Part shown: in pieces, positions 56,559 through 64,000 of the stretch
Position numbering within the stretch: position 1 is the stretch's first letter
Layout of the letters: the number at the start of each line of letters is the position of its first letter
Notes under the pieces: generated by a model
What the model saw: the letters and a program-made list of their open reading frames with translations, nothing else
Databases searched by the model: none
What the model was told of the DNA's origin: nothing
Assembly (NCBI GenBank): GCA_023015935.1
Contig: JALKAY010000008.1
Coordinates: forward strand, 1 to 64,000
Direction of reading: 5' to 3'
Source: Flavobacteriaceae bacterium F08102
GTDB lineage: Bacteria > Bacteroidota > Bacteroidia > Flavobacteriales > Flavobacteriaceae
DNA: 64,000 bases
Made by a program: the position numbers and the translations under genes

Positions 56559-58001
56559 ATGAAATCTATATATATAAAATTATTGCTTTTAATAAGCCTT
56601 CTTTTTACTTTTTCTTGCGACAAAGCCTTAGAAGAAGAACCGCAGAACAAATTAAAACCACAAACCATTAGTGATTATGATGAACTATTAAATTATGGGT
56701 ATCCAACCACCAAAGATTATGGGACTGTAGTTCCTTTGGATTACTATGTAGAAATGATGACAGACGATCAAGACATTCGTTATTTGAATGTTGATCGCGG
56801 TGAATATCCTATGCATCCTTTCACTTTTGAAAGCACACATGAACATGGTTCTATGCTTAATGGATATGACCAATCTTGGAAGAATTTTTATAAAAGCATC
56901 TATTACGCAAATGTAGTTGTTGAAAATGTGGATGGGGCTGATGGAGATCCTTCTGCTATTGCTTATACAAAAGGAGAAGCGATGGTGCTGAGAGCCTTTG
57001 CCTATTTCAAGCTAATTAATCTTTATGCAGCACCTTACGATCCTGCTACTGCCAGCACAGACTTAGGCGTTCCGTTAAAACTAGATCCTACGGTTCAAGC
57101 CGAATCTTACACCCGTAATACAGTTCAAGAAGTGTATGATCAAATTAATTTGGATTTAGAAACTGGAATTAAATTGATGGAAGATAATGATCAGCGAATT
57201 ACTTCTAAATTTAAATTAACACCTATTTCCGCTAATTTATTAGCTTCAAGGGTATATTTATATCAAAAAGATTACGAAAACACTATTCATTACGCGAGCC
57301 GTACAATTGAGCTTAATAATCAATTGTTTGACTTGTCTCATAACACTATTGCCTTTGCCCAAACAGGTTGGGGATACGGACAAGGAACGCATTATTTAGA
57401 TCCAGAAAATGAGAATGTTTTATTCGTTTATGGATCCAATGAAATGTATTATTACGTTTACTATCCAGGTGCCTTAGCTATCTCAGATGATTTCATTGAT
57501 ATTTTTGAACCAGGTGATTTGCGCTTTTATTACTTTACATATGTCAAAGGTGCATTAGGAAGAAGTTATTTTAAATTTAGACCATTTCCTAATCGAACAG
57601 GACAACCGATAAGAGGTTTTCGTGTAGAGGAAGCCTATTTAAATAGAGCAGAAGCCTATGCTATGACTTCAAATCCTGAGAATGCCTTAGCAGATATCAA
57701 CACCATTAGAAAAACTAAATTTGATGCTTCTTTTGACGTTAACAGCGATTATTATAAGTATACCACAGCCGAATACAACACAGATCAAAAGGTCATTGAC
57801 GCTGTCCGTGAAGAGCGAAGACGTGAATTATTTGGGGAATTCCATCGATGGTATGATTTAAGACGATATGGAATGCCTGAAATTACCCATTATTACGATA
57901 ATGAAACCTATACCTTGCCAGCTAATGATCCACGGTATATTCTTCAGATTCCTCAAATTGAGTTAGACTACAATCCATTAATGCAAAAAAATCCACGATA
58001 A
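56559..58001 (+). CDS. SusD/RagB family outer-membrane lipoprotein, locus 2
   Basis: A 480-residue lipoprotein (lipobox LLFTFSCDKAL) with SusD core (AMVLRAFAYFKLINLYAAPYDP, LKLDPTVQAESYTRNTVQEVYDQI, DAVREERRRELFGEFHRWYDLRRYG). The end is NPLMQKNPR, normal for the family. It is the lid of the SusC 15 bp upstream. The sequence is much different from the locus 1 SusD, consistent with a different ligand. Confidence 0.93.
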   Translation: MKSIYIKLLLLISLLFTFSCDKALEEEPQNKLKPQTISDYDELLNYGYPTTKDYGTVVPLDYYVEMMTDDQDIRYLNVDRGEYPMHPFTFESTHEHGSMLNGYDQSWKNFYKSIYYANVVVENVDGADGDPSAIAYTKGEAMVLRAFAYFKLINLYAAPYDPATASTDLGVPLKLDPTVQAESYTRNTVQEVYDQINLDLETGIKLMEDNDQRITSKFKLTPISANLLASRVYLYQKDYENTIHYASRTIELNNQLFDLSHNTIAFAQTGWGYGQGTHYLDPENENVLFVYGSNEMYYYVYYPGALAISDDFIDIFEPGDLRFYYFTYVKGALGRSYFKFRPFPNRTGQPIRGFRVEEAYLNRAEAYAMTSNPENALADINTIRKTKFDASFDVNSDYYKYTTAEYNTDQKVIDAVREERRRELFGEFHRWYDLRRYGMPEITHYYDNETYTLPANDPRYILQIPQIELDYNPLMQKNPR

Positions 58002-58014
58002 AGGCAACTATATT

Positions 58015-58899
58015 ATGAAAAAAATTATAAATACTTTCAAATACGCTATACTTACTTTATTGGTGAGTTTGGCAGCTTGCAGCAACGAAACTATATTACA
58101 AGCAGATTACGAAGCACCAAATGAGTTACCATTAAATTTGGTTCCTGGAAGCCCCTTAAATGATCGAATCTTAGAGTTATATGATAATTTTGGTATCGTC
58201 GTTTATACGGATGTTAACAATCCAAGAATGTATAAGGACTTAGTGTCTGAAGAAGGCCTTATAATAGGCGATAGAATGGCAGCAGATACAGCTGCTGCCT
58301 TAGTGTACATCGATATGATTGAAAAAGAATTTGTAAATACACTTCCCGAATCAATGGAGGACTTAATCCCCAGAAACTTTTACCTATTTAAAAATGAATT
58401 AATTACAGGTACAAGTGCTTATAATAAGTATGAATATCTCTCAAAGTTGTGGTATAACAGTAATGGAGATTTAACTGTTGGTGGTTTAAATAACGCTTCA
58501 TTGGATAGCGTAAAACTTAAACAAACCTTCTATTATGGTTTGTCAAACATATTGAGAAACGATCCGATTAATATGAGTGCTTATTATCAACCCTTTGTCG
58601 ACCTTAAAACAGATGCAGGAGTATATTATTGGCAAGTATATACTCTTGAAGGTGCGTATGAACGTGGATATTTAAGCGACAATCAAAATTTGATTAAATC
58701 ACACCAACAGGACTTCGATTTATTTGCTGCCTGGGCAGCGACTACGCCTTCAGATATCAGAGAAGATTTATTAAGTCAATATCCACTGATGCGACAAAAG
58801 TACAACTTAGTAACGGCCATGTTCAGACAAGCTGGCATCAATTTAGAAACGGTTAGTGAGCAGTGGGCAGAAAGTGATTTTAATCCAATCAATAATTAG
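58015..58899 (+). CDS. SusCD-associated lipoprotein of the zinc metallohydrolase (HExxH) family, active site lost
   Basis: A 294-residue lipoprotein (lipobox LAAC, Cys22). Length, order and neighbours match the substrate-import-associated zinc metallohydrolase lipoproteins that sit beside SusC/SusD. At the helix where the family has HExxH, this protein has Tyr-Gly-Leu-Ser-Asn (residues 174-178 in TFYYGLSNILRN). The later acidic ligand region (HQQDFDLF, near 230-237) also lacks the expected Glu. It should not bind zinc in the usual way; it may bind a peptide or assist the transporter. It starts 13 bp after susD. Confidence 0.72.
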   Translation: MKKIINTFKYAILTLLVSLAACSNETILQADYEAPNELPLNLVPGSPLNDRILELYDNFGIVVYTDVNNPRMYKDLVSEEGLIIGDRMAADTAAALVYIDMIEKEFVNTLPESMEDLIPRNFYLFKNELITGTSAYNKYEYLSKLWYNSNGDLTVGGLNNASLDSVKLKQTFYYGLSNILRNDPINMSAYYQPFVDLKTDAGVYYWQVYTLEGAYERGYLSDNQNLIKSHQQDFDLFAAWAATTPSDIREDLLSQYPLMRQKYNLVTAMFRQAGINLETVSEQWAESDFNPINN

Positions 58900-58907
58900 G
58901 GAAAAAT

Positions 58908-60398
58908 ATGAAGAAATTAGGCGCGAAAATAACTCATATATTCATGGTTTTTATACCAGTGATTAGTGTCGGTTGTGCCAATCTTAAAATTGATGAACCC
59001 ACAAAAATTATTGTTTCAGGACATGTAGCGAATATTCTTGATACCACTGTGAATTTCTCTTATTACAAATATGACTTATTAGAAAATTTAGCAACGCAAC
59101 CTGTTAATTTTGATGATAACGGTAATTTTAAAATGCAAATTGATTCTAAAAAACCATTAAAAGGATGGTTTTCATTTGGAAAAGAGCCTGTGACAAGAAA
59201 ATTCACATTCACGACCAATCAAGGAAAAGATTCAACGATGACACAAGGAACTTTTGATTTTAAAATGCTTTACCTTTATTTAAAACCTGGTGACAGTGTC
59301 CATATCATAACCGATGCAAATGACCTTAATTCGAAAACTGAATTTCATGGTAATATAAATGATGATATTGCTTTTACCATTGAGGAAGAAAAACGATTTA
59401 ATGATTATAAACATAAATTTCTTCGAAATTGGTATGATGTCAGTCAACGAAAACCTAAGGATTTTATCAAATCTGTTGAAAATTTGTATAACGAAAAAAT
59501 GGCATTCTTAAAGGAATTTCAAAAATCAAACTCACTGAGTGAGGAGTTGATTAATTTTTATAAGGCTAATGCTTTTTCTAGTTTAATTAGTTCTAAAATA
59601 AATTATCCGAAAACGTATGCTACTTATAATGAGGGATCCACGTTAATTTTACCCGATGATTATTTTGATTTTTTAGAATCCGTTCGTTTACAAGAGGATA
59701 TTCCTCAAAATGGCATAGGTTATTTTTACAATCTAAAATCGTATCTCACTAAAAAGTATGAAATTTATCAAAATATTTCATCTGAACCCGTTGATTTTTA
59801 TGATTGGATTTCTACCGAACTTCCTGAAAAAATCAGGTATCAATATATGGCATATTCTCTAGCAGGAGACTTCTCGAAACGCTTATACGAGGCCTTCAAC
59901 GAAAATTGTCCATATCCAGAAATGGCAAAAGTAGTCCGGGAAAAATATCAACACCTCGAAGGAATGCTTGAAGGAAGTGAAGCGCCCAACGTGACTTTTG
60001 AAACCATTGATGGAACAAAGGTTATGTTGAATGAATTAAGGGGAAAATACACTTATATCGATTTATGGGCAACTTGGTGTGGACCTTGTATTAAAGAAAT
60101 TCCTAGTTTGCAAAAAGTTGAAAAGCTATATCACGGAAAGAATATTCAATTTGTGAGCGTTTCTTTTGATAGTGAAAAAGATCATGACAAATGGGTTCAT
60201 TATGTGAAGAATAATGGGTTAACAGGTCTTCAATTTATTGCCTCAAAAGAGACTCATACGATTTTGTCAAAGCAATATAACATTAAAACGATTCCGCGAT
60301 TTATATTGTTAGATCCTGACGGTAAAATAATAGACGCTACGGCGCCATTTCCTTCTGATCCTGCCCTGATAAAACTTTTTGAAAAACACCATATATAA
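58908..60398 (+). CDS. TlpA-like thioredoxin-fold lipoprotein, locus 2
   Basis: A 496-residue lipoprotein (lipobox SVGC, ISVGCANLKI). Residues about 30-150 form a beta-rich domain of the kind that begins many Bacteroidota TlpA proteins (VSGHVANILDTTVNFSYY), the middle is helical, and residues about 360-496 are a TlpA thioredoxin domain with Cys391-Gly-Pro-Cys394 (IDLWATWCGPCIKEIPSL) and IKTIPRFILLD. It is likely a periplasm-facing disulfide reductase. It starts 8 bp after the metallohydrolase-like gene, so here it is clearly in the operon. A terminator follows at once. Confidence 0.9.
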   Translation: MKKLGAKITHIFMVFIPVISVGCANLKIDEPTKIIVSGHVANILDTTVNFSYYKYDLLENLATQPVNFDDNGNFKMQIDSKKPLKGWFSFGKEPVTRKFTFTTNQGKDSTMTQGTFDFKMLYLYLKPGDSVHIITDANDLNSKTEFHGNINDDIAFTIEEEKRFNDYKHKFLRNWYDVSQRKPKDFIKSVENLYNEKMAFLKEFQKSNSLSEELINFYKANAFSSLISSKINYPKTYATYNEGSTLILPDDYFDFLESVRLQEDIPQNGIGYFYNLKSYLTKKYEIYQNISSEPVDFYDWISTELPEKIRYQYMAYSLAGDFSKRLYEAFNENCPYPEMAKVVREKYQHLEGMLEGSEAPNVTFETIDGTKVMLNELRGKYTYIDLWATWCGPCIKEIPSLQKVEKLYHGKNIQFVSVSFDSEKDHDKWVHYVKNNGLTGLQFIASKETHTILSKQYNIKTIPRFILLDPDGKIIDATAPFPSDPALIKLFEKHHI

Positions 60399-60438
60399 TA
60401 AAACGAGTAGTCTTGAATGTAAGACTACTCGTTTTATT
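60397..60438 (+). terminator. terminator of the locus 2 operon
   Basis: A perfect 18-bp inverted repeat (60397-60414 with 60421-60438, loop GAATGT), overlapping the stop codon, with a T-rich end. Confidence 0.9.
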
Positions 60439-60940
60439 TTTTTAATGAGAAAGTTTCAGGACTTACGCCACTAGAATCTTCAATATTTATCTAAATACGT
60501 TTAAAAATTATGCAGGTTTAACGCTTTTGTTAACCAGCCTTAAAGAATTTACGGTACTACAACCATATCATTTTCAACACCCATTCCAATTAAAGAAATT
60601 GTTTGCATTGAAGTTCATTCCATTCTAAAAAAAGTGAAAATGCCATGTAAGAAATCGAACAAGTTCATTTTTTTATCTGTAGCTTTTAAGGTGAGCCTTA
60701 TCAATTGGTTTTAATCAATAAAAACGTTTACAATGTAGCAATGAATGATTTTCGACTTCCTGTTAAAAACAAATGGCTTTGTTAATGATTCAAACTCAAT
60801 AAATTATAAGCATATAACTCCGTCTTATGGTAGGTACAGAAGTCTGTAATTAATTCATTGCAAACATTAAAATATTAAAATATTAAATTTTAGTTAAAAT
60901 TTTATTGCTAGTTTTACAACATAAATAAGCTCATCAACTT
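60439..60940. other. spacer between loci 2 and 3
   Basis: A 502-bp AT-rich region. Short ORFs, such as the 24-codon one at 60640-60714, look random. Two copies of AAATATT lie near 60869-60885, just upstream of the sigma promoter. No RNA gene, transposon end or repeat was recognised. Confidence 0.5.
60909..60916 (+). promoter_or_regulatory. -7 element of sigma gene, locus 3
   Basis: TAGTTTTA, one base from TAnnTTTG and equal to the clpC box, 24 nt before the TTG start. Distance is similar to the other sigma genes. Confidence 0.4.
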
Positions 60941-61522
60941 TTGAAAAAAAAGGAAATCCATATAACTCCAGAGAACATTATTTCTCGTCTTCGTAATGGA
61001 GAAGTTGTGGCATACGAAACCTTATTTCGATTGTACTATAGCAAGTTATTACACTTAGCCAAAAACTACCTTGTTTACAAAGAAGATGCAGAACATATTG
61101 TACAAAACATCTTTTTAAAGCTTTGGGAGCAAAAAGAAAAATTCGAACATGTTACCAATGTAAATAATTACTTGTATAGTATGTGTAAAAATGCGTGCTT
61201 AGATCAGCTCAAACACGAAAAAATTAAAGCTAAATACGCTGAACAAATTTCTAACAAAACCGCTATCAATAGAGCGTTTATATTAGATGAAGCTGCTTCT
61301 CTCCTACTCGAAAACGAATTGGAAAGTCAAATCTATAAAAGCATCGAACTCTTACCTTCGAAATGTAAAAAGGTCTTCATGAAAAGTCGCATCGAGGGAC
61401 TCAACCACAAAGAAATTGCAGATGAATTGGGAATCTCAAAAAAAACAGTTGAAAACCACATTACCAAGGCATTAGGTCACATGCGACTTCAACTAAAAGA
61501 ATTTTTAACACTTTTTTTGTAA
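60941..61522 (+). CDS. ECF RNA polymerase sigma factor, locus 3
   Basis: A 193-residue ECF sigma factor. Region 2 shows KNYLVYKEDAEHIVQNIFLKLWEQK, region 4 shows LPSKCKKVFMKSRIEGLNHKEIADELGISKKTVENHI. The start is a TTG; an in-frame TAA lies 15 nt upstream and no ATG intervenes. Unlike loci 1 and 2 it points the same way as fecR, which starts 63 bp later. It is more distant from the other two sigma factors than they are from each other. Confidence 0.92.
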   Translation: MKKKEIHITPENIISRLRNGEVVAYETLFRLYYSKLLHLAKNYLVYKEDAEHIVQNIFLKLWEQKEKFEHVTNVNNYLYSMCKNACLDQLKHEKIKAKYAEQISNKTAINRAFILDEAASLLLENELESQIYKSIELLPSKCKKVFMKSRIEGLNHKEIADELGISKKTVENHITKALGHMRLQLKEFLTLFL

Positions 61523-61540
61523 TTTTTTTCATTCTGACTA

Positions 61541-61568
61541 GGGGCATCTTAGCCCTTAATCGTTTATT
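61541..61568 (+). promoter_or_regulatory. candidate ECF promoter of fecR locus 3
   Basis: GGGGCA (61541-61546), 15-bp spacer, GTTTATT (61562-61568), 17 nt before the fecR ATG. It has the spacing of loci 1 and 2 but a different spacer and one change in each box. Confidence 0.5.
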
Positions 61569-61585
61569 CTATAATTAGGACCATT

Positions 61586-62743
61586 ATGCGTGATCAAGAA
61601 ATACTCAACTACGTAAAAGGGAATGCTACCGTTGAAGAACAACGGCAATTGGAACAGTGGATTCAAGCCTCTGAAGAAAACGCCAATTACTTCAATCGTT
61701 TAAAAGCATTCTATATTGCGACAACATTTGACACTTCAATTAACCAAAATGAAGTGGAACAGAAGTTGTCTTCCTACCTAAAAAAGGTATCTACTAATAA
61801 ACTGAAAGTTCAAACCAAATCAAGACGCTTGTATTGGTATGTTGCAGCTGCAGCTTCTGTTGCTGTACTCATTGTGTTAGGTACAACTAATAGAAAATCA
61901 CAACGAGATAACCTACCAAAGCAAGTCATAACAAAAAGCCCCATCCAAATAGGTACGGATAAAGCTACATTGACCTTAGAAGATGGTTCTATAATTCCTT
62001 TAGGACAAGGATCCCAATATTCAGCAGAAAATGTAATTAGCAACGGAAAACAACTTATTTACAATGCCACACAAATGGCAAACCCTGACAAAATAGCCTA
62101 TAATACATTAACCATTCCACGCGGTGGTCAGTTTTATGTAAAATTAAATGATGGAACAAGAGTTTGGCTAAATTCTGAAAGTAAATTGAAATACCCAACA
62201 ACTTTTACTAAAGGAGAACCCCGAAAAGTTGAATTGCTCTATGGAGAAGCCTATTTTGAAGTATCTCCTAGTACGTTACACAAGGGGGCTTCTTTCCAAG
62301 TATTTTCAAGTGACCAAAAAATAGAAGTGCTCGGTACTGAATTCAACGTAAAAGCCTATCGTGAAGAATCAGATACCTATACGACCTTGGTGGGAGGAAA
62401 AGTAGTTATTAATACCAAAGAGCAGGAACAGATTTTGATACCTAACCAGCGTGCTACGGTACAAAATGGAAAAGTTGTCCATGTGGAGAATGTTGATGTG
62501 GAAGATATTATTTCTTGGAAAGATGGAATATTTGCTTTTAAAAATTTATCGTTAAAAGAAATAATGAAAGTACTTTCTCGATGGTACGATGTTGAAGTTT
62601 CTTTTACTAATTCAAGTTTAAAACAAGTCGAATTTAATGGTAAATTAAAAAAGAATCTCAGTATTGAAGAGATTATGAATACCATTAAACGCACCAATCA
62701 TATCGATTATAAAATTGTAGACAAAACAATTATTTTTATGTAA
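61586..62743 (+). CDS. FecR family anti-sigma protein, locus 3
   Basis: A 385-residue membrane protein: cytoplasmic part (EILNYVKGNATVEEQRQLEQWIQ), membrane helix near 84-104 (YWYVAAAASVAVLIVLGTT), FecR domain (GGQFYVKLNDGTRVWLNSESKLKYPT, LYGEAYFEVSPS, EVLGTEFNVKAYREE) and DUF4974 end (NLSLKEIMKVLSRWYDVEVSF). Its 17-nt distance to the GGGGCA-type promoter is like the others. It should control the sigma factor 63 bp upstream. Confidence 0.92.
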   Translation: MRDQEILNYVKGNATVEEQRQLEQWIQASEENANYFNRLKAFYIATTFDTSINQNEVEQKLSSYLKKVSTNKLKVQTKSRRLYWYVAAAASVAVLIVLGTTNRKSQRDNLPKQVITKSPIQIGTDKATLTLEDGSIIPLGQGSQYSAENVISNGKQLIYNATQMANPDKIAYNTLTIPRGGQFYVKLNDGTRVWLNSESKLKYPTTFTKGEPRKVELLYGEAYFEVSPSTLHKGASFQVFSSDQKIEVLGTEFNVKAYREESDTYTTLVGGKVVINTKEQEQILIPNQRATVQNGKVVHVENVDVEDIISWKDGIFAFKNLSLKEIMKVLSRWYDVEVSFTNSSLKQVEFNGKLKKNLSIEEIMNTIKRTNHIDYKIVDKTIIFM

Positions 62744-62750
62744 AAAAAAT

Positions 62751-62792
62751 GGGGATTGGTTCATATTTCTCACGACACAAACCAAAAACCCC
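62751..62792 (+). promoter_or_regulatory. stem-loop between fecR and susC, locus 3
   Basis: GGGG (62751-62754) pairs with CCCC (62789-62792) and TTGGTT (62756-62761) with AACCAA (62780-62785), interrupted by small bulges. Its sequence differs from loci 1 and 2 but the position, 7 nt after fecR and 42 nt before susC, is the same. Confidence 0.5.
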
Positions 62793-62834
62793 AAGTTATA
62801 TTAATTAAATCAAGTTTAACTAACATTCAAATTT

Positions 62835-64000
62835 ATGGAAAATAAATTTATGAACACTTTTTTCTTTAGAAGAAGGAAGCTATTCAAAACGCTTATGAAG
62901 ACCTTTATCTTATTATTTTGCACTTCGGTTTTTAGTTTTTCGGCAGAAAATCTACTCTCTCAAAATGTAAAAATAAAATTCGAAACGGACAGAACACTGT
63001 CTATTGATGAGGTTTTTGACGTTATAAAAAATCAAACTGATTACACGTTTATTTACCGGTCAGACCTCTTTAAAAATTCTCCAAAAATTTCTGTAAAAAA
63101 AGGCGTTATTAGAGCCAATAAATTATTGGGGTATACCTTATCTGGCTATAATTTAAAATTTGATATTTCAAAAAATAACACCATTGTCATTGAAGATGAC
63201 AAGCAGGTTATCGAAAATCGAAAATTGCGTCAGCAACCAATTACAGGGAAAGTTATAGATGAATATGGAGAACCTATGCCTGGTGTTGCTATTATCCTCA
63301 AAGGTACCACCATTGGTACTACTACTGATTTTGATGGAAATTACAGTATCAACGCAAAATCAGGAGATGTTCTTGTAGTTTCATTTATAGGATACAATAC
63401 CCAATCTATTCCAGTTAAGAATGATATGGTAATCAATATTGCCATGACAGTTGACTTGAACCAGCTAGAAGAAGTCGTGATCTCTACTGGATATCAAAAA
63501 ATCTCAAAAGAAAGAGCTACAGGTTCTTATGAAACTGTAGCAAAAGCCCAACTTGAGAAACCATCTTCAAGTATCGCCGAACGTTTAGTTGGGATGGTTG
63601 CCGGGGTTCAAACTACCACAAATGCAAATGGAAACATAGAATTCCAAATTCGTGGAAAATCGAGTTTATTTGCTGATGCACAACCTTTAATCGTATTAGA
63701 TGGTTTTCCTATTGAAGGTGGTTTTGAAACCATTAACCCTAATGATGTAGAAAGCATCACCGTATTAAAAGATGCTGCCGCAGCCTCTATTTGGGGAGCT
63801 AAATCAGCCAATGGTGTAATTGTAATTGTTACCAAAAAAGCAAAAAAAGGAAGAACAAATGTTTCTATTTCGTCATTTGTGAAAACTTCAAGTAAATTGG
63901 ATTTAGACTATGTCTTGAGTAGAGCAAACGCTGCAGAAACCATGGAATATGAACAACGTGCCTTTGACTCTGATTTCTTTAAAGGGTTAATTGGTGGTCC
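62835..64000 (+). CDS. SusC/RagA family TonB-linked outer-membrane transporter with STN domain, locus 3 (3' end outside window)
   Basis: The frame is open to the end of the window (388 complete codons). It has leader segment KTLMKTFILLFCTSVFSFSA, an STN domain (SIDEVFDVIKNQTDYTFIYR), carboxypeptidase-like domain (ITGKVIDEYGEPMPGVAIILKG) and a plug (SSIAERLVGMVAGVQTTTNAN ... KDAAAASIWGAKSANGVIVIVTKK), reading into the barrel. The start ATG at 62835 is in the conserved AAATTTATGGAA context shared by all three susC genes. A susD gene should follow beyond the window. Confidence 0.93.
   Translation, partial: MENKFMNTFFFRRRKLFKTLMKTFILLFCTSVFSFSAENLLSQNVKIKFETDRTLSIDEVFDVIKNQTDYTFIYRSDLFKNSPKISVKKGVIRANKLLGYTLSGYNLKFDISKNNTIVIEDDKQVIENRKLRQQPITGKVIDEYGEPMPGVAIILKGTTIGTTTDFDGNYSINAKSGDVLVVSFIGYNTQSIPVKNDMVINIAMTVDLNQLEEVVISTGYQKISKERATGSYETVAKAQLEKPSSSIAERLVGMVAGVQTTTNANGNIEFQIRGKSSLFADAQPLIVLDGFPIEGGFETINPNDVESITVLKDAAAASIWGAKSANGVIVIVTKKAKKGRTNVSISSFVKTSSKLDLDYVLSRANAAETMEYEQRAFDSDFFKGLIGG

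Noticed and set aside
60640-60714. 24-codon ORF starting ATG in the spacer before locus 3
   Set aside because: Too short, no family resemblance and no clear leader; random AT-rich ORFs of this size are expected.
1-64000. CRISPR arrays, insertion sequences, phage genes, toxin-antitoxin or classical defence clusters
   Set aside because: No short spaced repeats, transposase or integrase motifs, or multi-gene defence set were found; the solo HsdR_N domain is not a restriction system.

Overview
The window is low-GC DNA from a member of the Bacteroidota, almost certainly a Flavobacteriaceae bacterium and probably free-living or marine. The markers are type IX secretion (T9SS) genes and sorting domains (a type B C-terminal domain, a PorP/SprF-like protein, PorX, a type A tail), SusC/SusD outer-membrane import pairs, an LpxC-FabZ fusion, FecR/ECF-sigma pairs, few Shine-Dalgarno sites and -7 boxes of the Bacteroidota type TAnnTTTG. 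I saw no insertion sequence, prophage, integrase or CRISPR array.

Positions 1-4.5 kb hold the end of a giant repetitive secreted protein, its PorP/SprF-like partner, a small outer-membrane barrel, a tRNA-Leu(GAG) and a carboxypeptidase-like-domain protein. Positions 4.5-15.3 kb are minus-strand housekeeping genes: prohibitin-like protein, a von Willebrand-type membrane protein and fabG, then a lipid A operon (lpxD, lpxC/fabZ, lpxA, efp, a second lpxD-like gene, sucD) and an HD hydrolase. Positions 15.3-21.5 kb carry porX and a serine operon (serC, serA, a DUF1015 gene, yggS) plus a PepSY-type membrane protein. Positions 21.8-23.4 kb hold a T9SS-secreted lyase-like protein and the decayed start of a DUF5916 gene. 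Positions 23.4-41.1 kb are mostly housekeeping: holA, an orphan HsdR_N nuclease-like protein, a glycosyltransferase, a 7TM-HD phosphodiesterase, a thiolase, a C40 peptidase homologue without its catalytic Cys, a TPR protein, gyrA, clpC, a barrel-less TonB-plug protein and nnr.

The most coherent accessory part is 41.4-64.0 kb, where three cell-surface-signalling import loci stand side by side. Each has an ECF sigma gene, a FecR anti-sigma gene and a SusC-type transporter with an N-terminal STN signalling domain; the two complete loci add a SusD lipoprotein and a thioredoxin-fold (TlpA-like) protein, and locus 2 also has a lipoprotein related to zinc metallohydrolases that has lost HExxH. The third locus is cut by the window end. 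Each fecR gene is preceded by a GGGGTA-N15-GT(C/T) element, a candidate autoregulatory ECF promoter, while each sigma gene has a housekeeping-like TAGnTTT(G/A) box. An imperfect stem-loop sits 4-7 nt after every fecR stop codon. No carbohydrate-active enzyme lies in these loci, so their substrate is open; peptides, proteins or another thiol-relevant ligand are possible.

All functions are read from sequence motifs and knowledge of families; no database search was run.
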